From Candidatus Nitrosoglobus terrae (GTDB lineage Bacteria; Pseudomonadota; Gammaproteobacteria; Nitrosococcales; Nitrosococcaceae): 64,000 nt of DNA. The translations under genes were made by a program, and so were the position numbers. The stretch spans positions 1,737,091 through 1,801,090 of the forward strand of contig NZ_AP014836.1 of NCBI RefSeq assembly GCF_002356115.1. Reading direction: 5' to 3'. This document shows positions 57,032 through 64,000 of the stretch, in pieces (position 1 is the first letter of the stretch; the number at the start of each line of letters is the position of its first letter). The notes beneath the pieces were generated by a model. It did not search any database. It was not told the origin of the DNA and worked only from the letters and a program-made list of their open reading frames with translations.

Positions 57032-58408
57032 ATGAAAATTATTATCCTAGGCGCAGGCCAAGTGGGCTCTTCAGTAGCTGCTAACCTTGCTAGTGAATCT
57101 AATGATATTACGTTAGTAGATATCAACGGCAGATTATTGCAAAACCTTCAAGATCGCTTAGATATTCGTACCGTAGAGGGATTTGCATCCCATCCGGATG
57201 TACTGGCTCAGGCTGGCGCTGAAGATGCAGATATGCTGATAGCTGTTACCAGTAGCGATGAAACTAATATGATTGCCTGTCGGATGGCCTATAGCCTATT
57301 TCATACCCCTACCAAAGTAGCCCGAATCCGTTCCCCCGCTTATCTAGCATACCCGGAGTTATTCTCCTCTACTCAAATTCTTCCTATTGATATGATGATT
57401 AGCCCAGAACAGCTAGTCACTGACTATATTAAACGTCTAATCGATAACCCAGGCACCTTACAAGTACTCAGCTTTGCCAATGGCAAGGTTCAACTAGTAG
57501 CCGTTAGAGCCTATTATGATGGTTTATTAGTAGGCCACCAACTTCGAGAATTACCCAAACATATCCCGGGGGTAGAAACCCGCGTGGCTGCAATTTTCCG
57601 CCATAACAAACCCATCTTCCCTCAAGGGGATACCATTATTAATGCTGGAGATGAAGTTTTCTTTATTGCGGCACAAAAAGATATACCAAAAGTGATGAGG
57701 CAATTACGCCGCCTAGATAATCCTTATAAACGAATCATGCTAGGAGGGGGCGGCACTATTGGTCAGCATCTAGCTAAAGTCTTGGAAAATAACTATCAAG
57801 TCAAAATTATTGAATCTAACCCTGAGCAGGCAAAAATACTCTCCGAATATCTCAACAAAAGCATTGTTCTTTTAGGCGATGTAGCGAACGAAGAGCTGTT
57901 ACTAGAAGAAAATATTGAAGATACGGATATTTTTTGCGCGCTAACGAATGATGATGAGATCAATATCCTCTCTGCTATGCTGGCCAAGCGACTCGGCGCG
58001 GGTAAAGTGATGTCCTTGATCAACCGGGCAGCTTATGTGGATCTAGTAGAAAGTGGAGTGATAGATATTGCAGTCTCTCCGCAACAAGCTACTATTGATC
58101 TACTGCTTACTCGTATCCGCCGAGGGGACATAGTTGCGGCTCACTCTCTACGCCGAGGCGCAGCTGAGGCCCTTGAAGCGGTTGCCCATGGAGATCCCGC
58201 CTCCTCTAAAGTAATAGGCCGCGCCATTAATGAGATTAAACTTCCTTCAGGAACCGCTATCGGTGCTATTGTGCGAGGTGATGAAGTCTTCATGGCACAT
58301 CATGACACAGTCATCCAGTCTGAAGATCATGTGATTTTATTCTTGGTGGATAAGCGTCGGATTCCTGAGGTAGAGCGCCTATTCCAAGTAAGCTTTACAT
58401 TCCTGTAG
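57032..58408 (+). CDS. trkA: Trk potassium transporter regulatory protein TrkA
   Basis: TrkA is the peripheral NAD-binding regulator of the TrkH/TrkG potassium channel. The 458-residue protein is a tandem of two RCK units, each with a Rossmann fold: [20 protein letters not shown] at the N-terminus and [19 protein letters not shown] at about residue 232, with RCK_C domains after each. Typical segments are [15 protein letters not shown] and [21 protein letters not shown]. No trkH is in the window. It ends the def-fmt-rsmB run; the following DNA is GC-rich and of foreign type. Confidence 0.96.
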   Translation: MKIIILGAGQVGSSVAANLASESNDITLVDINGRLLQNLQDRLDIRTVEGFASHPDVLAQAGAEDADMLIAVTSSDETNMIACRMAYSLFHTPTKVARIRSPAYLAYPELFSSTQILPIDMMISPEQLVTDYIKRLIDNPGTLQVLSFANGKVQLVAVRAYYDGLLVGHQLRELPKHIPGVETRVAAIFRHNKPIFPQGDTIINAGDEVFFIAAQKDIPKVMRQLRRLDNPYKRIMLGGGGTIGQHLAKVLENNYQVKIIESNPEQAKILSEYLNKSIVLLGDVANEELLLEENIEDTDIFCALTNDDEINILSAMLAKRLGAGKVMSLINRAAYVDLVESGVIDIAVSPQQATIDLLLTRIRRGDIVAAHSLRRGAAEALEAVAHGDPASSKVIGRAINEIKLPSGTAIGAIVRGDEVFMAHHDTVIQSEDHVILFLVDKRRIPEVERLFQVSFTFL

Positions 58409-58588
58409 CTTAATAGCTTATTTAATATCCATCAAGATAGCTATTATCTAAGCATGGTGGCAGGACTGTGGTAAGACAGTGTGCGCTTGGTGGTTAGAGC
58501 GGACACTAGCATGTCCAGAAGCACTATTTACAAACATGCCGGAGCAGAGTAGTCACACCGGCAACTGTAACAAGATAATGAGGTAAAG

Positions 58589-58804
58589 ATGAACCTAGCC
58601 ATTGCTGAGTCTCCTATGCTGCAAGGAATCGCTGACGTGAAAAGTATTATCGACGAGTTCCTAGAACGTGATGGTGTTGTCATCCTGCCGCCGCAAGATG
58701 TGAAACAAACTCTCGCACTGGTGCGATTGTGGGGCTTCCCGGAGATAGCTGCGCCGTTCATTGCCAGCGCCGGTGATCTACGTGATGACATTTCCCATTC
58801 ATAA
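58589..58804 (+). CDS. Small unknown protein in the GC-rich islet
   Basis: A 71-residue acidic protein: NLAIAESPMLQGIADVKSII then LERDGVVILPPQDVKQTLALVRL and WGFPEIAAPFIASAG. The ATG is preceded by TGAGGTAAAG, a good ribosome site. No family is recognised. It sits 98 bases upstream of the abortive-infection gene on the same strand and shares its high G+C, so the two probably arrived together and may be partners. It could be an N-terminal fragment of a longer gene. Confidence 0.5.
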   Translation: MNLAIAESPMLQGIADVKSIIDEFLERDGVVILPPQDVKQTLALVRLWGFPEIAAPFIASAGDLRDDISHS

Positions 58805-58902
58805 ACATTTGCCACGGATATCAAGGCGCTATCTCAGCGCGGCTTTACGATGATGAGATGAGGATAGGTAGATCAGCTATTGACTTCTGTGCTGGAAAAT
58901 AG

Positions 58903-59727
58903 ATGTCTGATCTAACCAGAATGGAACGTCGCCAGCTGGAAAATCTGTTTGGTATGGGTAGCGGCTACGTCCTAGATTTCACAAACTACACCTTCAGTAA
59001 CTTTTTCTACGATCGCAGAGTCAATATTGATGCTAAGCGGTACGAGGAAGATGGCGCGTCCAAAGCCAAGCGGATGCGCACCTTTTGGGACGTTGAGGGC
59101 AATCATGTCGTGGGGCGCGTCATTGATGGGCTGATCAAGTATGCGACCGATGAGCAATGTTTCGGTGACAGTGACCCGTTGCTGATCAATGACTGCCGGA
59201 AGATTGCCCAGCGTCTTCTCAGCGACCAGCCGGTGACTGAGCTGGACGCGCTGACGGCCATCGCAAATGAGAAGGACTTTGAGGTAGTTGCGGAGCATGT
59301 CCGCGAAGCCATCGAGAAGAACCAGCCCGAGGGCGGGCTGGATCGACTGCATACCTTCGTTAACAAATTCATCCGGGTGACGTGCGAGTCGCACGGCATC
59401 TCGATCACTCGTGACAAGCCACTGCACAGCGTCTTCGGCGAGTACGTGAAGACACTACGGGAAGGCGGCCACCTTGAGTCGGCCATGACTGAGCGGATTT
59501 TGAAGTCCAGTATCTCGGTGCTCGAAGCCTTCAATGATGTGCGCAACAACAAAAGCCTCGCACACGACAACCCGATCCTGAACTACGAAGAAAGCCTGCT
59601 GATCTTCAACCACGTCGCGGCATCCATCCGCTTCATCAAGGCGCTGGAGACGAAGATCAAGGCTCGAGCCAAGGCGGCAGAACAGCAAGCGGCACGGTTT
59701 CCATGGGATGAGAGCATCCCTTTTTAG
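58903..59727 (+). CDS. Abortive-infection family protein (Abi_C domain)
   Basis: A 274-residue protein. The N-terminal part (RMERRQLENLF-like, MGSGYVLDFTNYTFSNFFYDRRVNID) and the C-terminal Abi_C-type domain (VLEAFNDVRNNKSLAHDNPILNYEESLLIFNHVAASIRFIKALE) match proteins annotated as abortive-infection family. The C-terminal RNNKSLAHDN motif is the RxxxxxAH-type signature shared with HEPN-like RNase folds, which suggests RNA cleavage. Codon use and G+C differ from the chromosome. A role in phage defence is inferred from the family name; nothing in this locus proves it. Confidence 0.78.
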   Translation: MSDLTRMERRQLENLFGMGSGYVLDFTNYTFSNFFYDRRVNIDAKRYEEDGASKAKRMRTFWDVEGNHVVGRVIDGLIKYATDEQCFGDSDPLLINDCRKIAQRLLSDQPVTELDALTAIANEKDFEVVAEHVREAIEKNQPEGGLDRLHTFVNKFIRVTCESHGISITRDKPLHSVFGEYVKTLREGGHLESAMTERILKSSISVLEAFNDVRNNKSLAHDNPILNYEESLLIFNHVAASIRFIKALETKIKARAKAAEQQAARFPWDESIPF

Positions 59728-59887
59728 ATAGCTGCTAAGCAGTCCACTGTAAAAGCCATATGCTATTCAGCAGCGTACTGAAAATCGGGCTAATCGAAAA
59801 TTACACAGACAGTGTCGGGCATTGATCGGAGTTTTTCGAGCGCGGCAGTGGTTTTATGATCTATTTAAGGATAAGCAGCTGTAGGCA

Positions 59888-62713
59888 TTATCTTGATAGA
59901 ATTTGGGCTAAATAATGGCCAGTATATGAATCTCGAACAGTCGCTATCTCTTCTGGTGTACCCGTAGCGATAATTCTTCCCCCGCCTTTGCCGCCTTCTG
60001 GCCCTAGATCTACAATCCAATCAGCAGTTTTAATGACATCAAGATTATGCTCTATGATGACAATCGTATTCCCTTCATCTCGCAGTCTTAGTAACACTTG
60101 GACAAGTTGCGCTATATCATGGAAATGTAACCCAGTAGTCGGCTCATCAAGAATATACAAATTCCTTCCCCTCCCTCGCTTTGATAGCTCCCGAGCTAAT
60201 TTAACCCGTTGAGCTTCACCGCTAGAGAGAGTCATCGCATTTTGTCCTAATTTAAGGTAAGAAAGCCCCACATCTAATAAAGCTTGGAGCTTACCTATAG
60301 CGGTTGGAATATGGATAAAAAAATCTCGAGCCTCTTCAATAGTTATCTCTAATATTTCATAAATATTCTTTCCCTTATAGCGGATTTCTAAGGTCTCTCG
60401 ATTGTACTGCTTACCCTGACAAGTATCGCAAGGGATGTAGATATCGGGAAGAAAGCGCATCTCTACCTTAACCAGACCCTCCCCTTGGCAGGATTCACAA
60501 CGTCCCCCTTTCACATTGAAGCTAAAACGCCCTGGACCATAACCTCTAGATCTAGCTTCAGGGGTTTCTGAGAGCAAAGCACGAATAAGGGTAAACAAAC
60601 CCGTATAGGTTGCTGGATTAGAGCGAGGCGTACGACCAATAGGGCTTTGATCAATGCTAATGACTTTATCTAATTGTTGCAGGCCAGTAATTTTTTGATA
60701 GGGCGCAGGATTAGTTGAAGCCCGATTAAGGATTTGGGCAGCAGCTCGAAATAAAGTCTCATTCACCAAAGTTGATTTACCAGAGCCGGAAACTCCCGTT
60801 ACACAGGTCATTAATCCTAAAGGAATATCCAGATCTAAGTGATATAAGTTATTACCATGTGCCCCTCGTAAAGAAATTAGACGGTGAGGATCTGGAGTTA
60901 CCCGCCGTAAGGGTAAAGGAATTATTTTTTCACCGCTTAAATACTGTCCAGTTAAAGAGGTGGCATTGGCCATAATCTCTGCGGGGGTACCTTGAGCAAT
61001 AACCTCCCCTCCATGAATACCAGCACCTGGCCCCACATCAATCACGTAATCAGCTGCACAGATAGCGGCTTTATCATGCTCTACTACAATCAGGGTATTG
61101 CCTAAATTGCGTAGACAAGTCAAGGTATTTAATAATCGTTGATTATCTCGTGGATGTAGGCCAATGGAAGGCTCATCTAAGACATACATTACCCCTACCA
61201 AACCCGCACCTAATTGGCTAGCAAGGCGAATCCGCTGAGCTTCGCCGCCTGAAAGGGTTTCCACTGATCGATCCAAAGTTAAATACTCTAACCCTACGTT
61301 ATTCAAAAACGTTAATCGAGCTTGAATCTCTTTAATTATTTTGGCAGCAATCCTACCCCGCTGCCCCGGTAAATGTAGCTGAGAAAACAATGCTAATGTC
61401 TGCCCCACGGGTAAAGCCGTGATCATAGGAAGACTATAGTTAGCTACAAATACATGGCGAGCTTTTAAACTCAGACGAGCACCTTGACAATCAGGGCATA
61501 CGCCTACAGCTAGATAGGCAGATAATTGCGCTTGTATCTCAGGCGATTGAGCTTCTCGGTAACGACGCTCCATATTAGGCAATATGCCTTCAAAGGGATG
61601 ACCGCGAATAACTTCTTTGTCTGCGCTATTACGATACTGAAAACTAATCTCCTCTTGGCCACTGCCATAAAGTACGGTTTGGCGTATAGCGGTAGGTAAA
61701 TCCTGAAAAGGCGTTTCTACACTAAAACCATAATGTTGCGCCAAGGACAGGATTAAGCGGTAGTAATCGCTATTGCGCTGATCCCAGCCACGTATAGCCC
61801 CAGTGGCTAAGCTTAATTCAGGATGAAGCACTACCTTTTCAAGATTAAAAGACTGTTTCACCCCCAACCCATTGCAGCTTGAGCAAGCCCCTTTTGGATT
61901 ATTGAAGGAAAAAAAAGCAGGATCCAAATCGCTTAAGGTATAGCTACAAATAGGGCAAGCAAAGTTAGCAGAAAATTCCCACTCTTTCTGATCAAGATCA
62001 TCCAGAGAAACTATCCGCGCTAAACCGCCCGCTAGCTGTAACGCACTTTCAAAGGATTCTGTTAACCGCAATCGAATATCAGGCCGAATCCTAAATCGAT
62101 CCACCACCACCTCAATAGTAGGTTTTTTATCTAGCCTGAGTTTTAAAGCTTGACCTAACTCTATCACCTCACCATTAACCCGAACGCGGATAAAACCCTG
62201 CTGTGCAAGATTGTCTAATACCTCTAGATATTCCCTCTCATACTCTTTTCTCAGCGGTGCTAGTAACATATACCGCCTCTCTAAAGGGAGGCTTAAAACC
62301 TGATCCACCATCTGGCTTATAGTTTGAGATTTCAGTACCGTTCTATGCTCAGGACAACGAGGCTCACCTACACGGGCATACAATAACCGTAAATAATCAT
62401 AAATTTCGGTAATAGTACCCACAGTTGAACGAGGGTTGTGAAAGTTAGATTTCTGCTCAATAGCTATGGCTGGAGACAGCCCTCCAATATGATCTACATC
62501 AGGCGCTTCCATAATTGAGAGAAATTGGCGAGCATAGGTAGGTAGCGATTCTAGATAGCGACGTTGCCCCTCGGCGTAAAGCGTGTCAAAGGCTAAAGAT
62601 GATTTTCCTGAACCAGATACGCCGGTAATCACTACTAACTGATTCCTAGGTAAATCTAGATCAATTCCTTTCAAATTATGGGTACGGGCACCTCGAATAT
62701 AAATATAATCCAC
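59888..62713 (-). CDS. uvrA: Excinuclease ABC subunit A
   Basis: UvrA recognises DNA damage and loads UvrB in nucleotide excision repair. The 941-residue protein has two ABC ATPase halves: [37 protein letters not shown], with signature [16 protein letters not shown], and [18 protein letters not shown], with signature [18 protein letters not shown]. Zinc-binding cysteines appear as [12 protein letters not shown]...CSSCNGLG and CESCQGEG...[10 protein letters not shown]. All nucleotide motifs are intact and length is normal. It is divergent from the MFS gene, the usual arrangement in gammaproteobacteria. Confidence 0.98.
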   Translation of the reverse strand: MDYIYIRGARTHNLKGIDLDLPRNQLVVITGVSGSGKSSLAFDTLYAEGQRRYLESLPTYARQFLSIMEAPDVDHIGGLSPAIAIEQKSNFHNPRSTVGTITEIYDYLRLLYARVGEPRCPEHRTVLKSQTISQMVDQVLSLPLERRYMLLAPLRKEYEREYLEVLDNLAQQGFIRVRVNGEVIELGQALKLRLDKKPTIEVVVDRFRIRPDIRLRLTESFESALQLAGGLARIVSLDDLDQKEWEFSANFACPICSYTLSDLDPAFFSFNNPKGACSSCNGLGVKQSFNLEKVVLHPELSLATGAIRGWDQRNSDYYRLILSLAQHYGFSVETPFQDLPTAIRQTVLYGSGQEEISFQYRNSADKEVIRGHPFEGILPNMERRYREAQSPEIQAQLSAYLAVGVCPDCQGARLSLKARHVFVANYSLPMITALPVGQTLALFSQLHLPGQRGRIAAKIIKEIQARLTFLNNVGLEYLTLDRSVETLSGGEAQRIRLASQLGAGLVGVMYVLDEPSIGLHPRDNQRLLNTLTCLRNLGNTLIVVEHDKAAICAADYVIDVGPGAGIHGGEVIAQGTPAEIMANATSLTGQYLSGEKIIPLPLRRVTPDPHRLISLRGAHGNNLYHLDLDIPLGLMTCVTGVSGSGKSTLVNETLFRAAAQILNRASTNPAPYQKITGLQQLDKVISIDQSPIGRTPRSNPATYTGLFTLIRALLSETPEARSRGYGPGRFSFNVKGGRCESCQGEGLVKVEMRFLPDIYIPCDTCQGKQYNRETLEIRYKGKNIYEILEITIEEARDFFIHIPTAIGKLQALLDVGLSYLKLGQNAMTLSSGEAQRVKLARELSKRGRGRNLYILDEPTTGLHFHDIAQLVQVLLRLRDEGNTIVIIEHNLDVIKTADWIVDLGPEGGKGGGRIIATGTPEEIATVRDSYTGHYLAQILSR

Positions 62714-62792
62714 AATTTTTAGCCTATAATCTCTATATCTTGCTAATATACACGGCTTAATAAATACAGCAGCTATATCAGGATGGGGAACA

Positions 62793-64000
62793 ATGAAATC
62801 TGATAAGTCAAAACGCCAATTTACTTTTGGGATGACACCGTTAGAGCGGCGCAGTATCTTATCTTTAATAGGAATCTACTCCCTGCGCATGCTAGGGCTA
62901 TTTTTAATTTTACCTGTTTTCTCTCTTTATGCTCATGACCTTCAAGGCGCTACACCCGCATTAATCGGTCTAGCGCTAGGTGCCTATGGTATTACTCAAG
63001 CCTTACTTCAGATTCCTTTTGGTCTGCTTTCCGATCGTATTGGGCGTAAACCAATCATTACCGCTGGACTTATTTTATTTGCCCTAGGCAGTGTAGTAGC
63101 CGCCATGGCTAATACTATTACTGGCGTGATTATCGGTCGAGCTTTACAGGGCAGTGGAGCGATTGCAGCAGCAATCATGGCACTAGTAGCGGATCTCACC
63201 CGAGAGGAACAACGGACTAAAGCCATGGCCTTAATAGGGCTTTCTATTGGAGCATCCTTTGCAATTGCTTTAGGAGTAGGGCCAGTGCTTAATCGTTGGA
63301 TTGGGGTACCCGGCCTATTCTGGATGACCGCCGTCTTAGCAATGCTAGCGATTGCGGTGCTTCACTTAGGCGTTCCTCAGGTCACTATTCCTCGCCACCA
63401 TTTGGATGTAGAGCCTACTCCCAAGCAGTTTCTCCGAATTCTAGGAGATTCTCAGATTATGCGGCTAGCTTTAGGTATTTTTATGCTGCATGTCCTGCTC
63501 ACCGCCACATTTGTGGTTCTACCTATTAGCTTGCGAGATGAAAGCGGTCTTGATCCGGTATATCACGGTTATATTTACCTGCCAGTGCTCATCGTTTCAA
63601 TTCTCACCATGGTGCCGTTTATCATCTTGGCGGAAAAAAAGCACCACATGAAAGAGGTTTTTATTGGCGCAGTTATCACCCTTGGCCTAGCAGAGATTAC
63701 CTGGATTTATTTTCATGCCTCCCTCACCGCCACTGTTATCGCCTTATGGTTATTTTTTAGCGCTTTTAATTTGTTAGAAGCCACCTTACCTTCTTTGGTC
63801 TCCAAACAAAGCCCAGCAGGTAGCAAAGGCACTGCTATGGGAGTTTACTCTACTTGCCAATTTTTAGGCGCTTTTGTGGGGGGATGGTCTGGAGGCGCTG
63901 TGTATGGTCACTTCAGCTTTACAGGAGCTTTTACCTTCTGCGCTGGTATCGTAGGGGTATGGCTGTATTTTGCTGCCACCATGAAGCCTCCTCAATACTT
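62793..64000 (+). CDS. MFS transporter (partial, runs off the right edge)
   Basis: An open frame from the ATG at 62793 ([20 protein letters not shown]), preceded by ATGGGGA, continues past the end of the window, giving at least 402 residues. It is an MFS drug/solute exporter: helix 1 [25 protein letters not shown], then motif [18 protein letters not shown], helix 5 [16 protein letters not shown] with motif C-like residues, and [20 protein letters not shown]. The length and motifs match the YajR-like family that commonly lies divergent from uvrA. The C-terminal end is outside the window. Confidence 0.9.
   Translation, partial: MKSDKSKRQFTFGMTPLERRSILSLIGIYSLRMLGLFLILPVFSLYAHDLQGATPALIGLALGAYGITQALLQIPFGLLSDRIGRKPIITAGLILFALGSVVAAMANTITGVIIGRALQGSGAIAAAIMALVADLTREEQRTKAMALIGLSIGASFAIALGVGPVLNRWIGVPGLFWMTAVLAMLAIAVLHLGVPQVTIPRHHLDVEPTPKQFLRILGDSQIMRLALGIFMLHVLLTATFVVLPISLRDESGLDPVYHGYIYLPVLIVSILTMVPFIILAEKKHHMKEVFIGAVITLGLAEITWIYFHASLTATVIALWLFFSAFNLLEATLPSLVSKQSPAGSKGTAMGVYSTCQFLGAFVGGWSGGAVYGHFSFTGAFTFCAGIVGVWLYFAATMKPPQY

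Larger units (their letters stand above)
58409..59887. other. GC-rich islet between trkA and uvrA
   Basis: From about 58.6 to 59.7 kb the G+C content is clearly higher than the surroundings: roughly 55 to 67 percent in sampled 60-base lines, against the low 40s nearby. It carries a 71-codon unknown gene and an abortive-infection-family gene, and interrupts the usual core-gene order trkA/uvrA. No integrase, tRNA or flanking direct repeat was seen, so the mode of entry is unknown. Confidence 0.65.

Noticed and set aside
58409-58588. GC-rich leader before the 71-residue gene as a tRNA or attachment site
   Set aside because: No acceptor stem or T-loop pattern is seen, and no matching direct repeat was found near the right end at 59.7-59.9 kb.
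58972-59688. Long open frames on the minus strand opposite the abortive-infection gene
   Set aside because: They are by-products of high G+C codon use. The plus-strand product matches a known family and the others do not.

Overview
The window is a piece of a gammaproteobacterial chromosome with G+C in the low-to-mid 40s by eye. Support for this comes from the gene orders: kdsD-kdsC-lptC-lptA-lptB-rpoN-hpf-ptsN-hprK-rapZ-EIIA-HPr-EI, mlaFEDCB-ibaG-murA-hisGDC with a divergent mlaA, topA-smg-dprA facing def-fmt-rsmB-trkA, and uvrA divergent from an MFS gene. A low-GC member of the Chromatiales/Nitrosococcus-like lineage would fit. That is inference from synteny and protein style; no rRNA or ammonia-oxidation gene is present to prove it. 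I see no tRNA, rRNA or CRISPR array.

Layout. 1-4.4 kb: tail of a UDP-glucose dehydrogenase, gatB, a cysteine-rich copper-storage protein, rsmE, bioA. 4.4-10.0 kb: a surface-polysaccharide stretch with a CDP-glycerol glycerophosphotransferase-like gene and its coupled small ORF, pgeF, two GT9 heptosyltransferase-like genes and one GT4 gene. 10.0-11.8 kb: an AT-rich gap and a 5'-truncated IS200/IS605 tnpB that abuts a perfect 36-bp palindrome, the likely operator of an AcrR/TtgR-like repressor. 12.5-16.6 kb: MgtC-like protein, a CnrYXH-like ECF sigma/anti-sigma/sensor cluster with two sensor-like proteins, and a HAF-repeat PEP-CTERM protein. 17.1-26.3 kb: his genes, murA, ibaG and the Mla lipid-transport operon with divergent mlaA. 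26.4-37.0 kb: LPS Kdo synthesis and LPS export, sigma-54, and the complete nitrogen-type PTS. 37.2-39.0 kb: a decayed GmrSD-type restriction gene. 39.1-48.7 kb: housekeeping and miscellaneous genes. 48.8-58.4 kb: topA, smg, dprA, an envelope protein, def, fmt, rsmB, trkA. 58.4-59.9 kb: a GC-rich islet with an abortive-infection-family gene. 59.9-64 kb: uvrA and a partial MFS gene.

Points that stand out: (1) LptA carries three C-terminal SH3-like modules repeated with an exact 285-bp period; (2) the GmrSD gene is broken by a 7-bp tandem duplication, a 1-base frameshift and a W-to-stop change, each of which can be located exactly; (3) the 36-bp palindrome lies between a TetR gene and the tnpB remnant, as if the repressor had lost its divergent target; (4) HPr kinase is reduced to its kinase domain inside a PTS with no sugar permease in view; (5) the ECF cluster has two sensor-like proteins, one soluble and His-rich, one membrane-anchored; (6) an MFS gene has no ATG, GTG or TTG at its natural 5' end and may start at ATA. 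I did not find a wholly new multi-gene system. The best candidates for undescribed biology are the LptA-SH3 fusion, the dual-sensor ECF cluster and the small unknown gene next to the abortive-infection gene.
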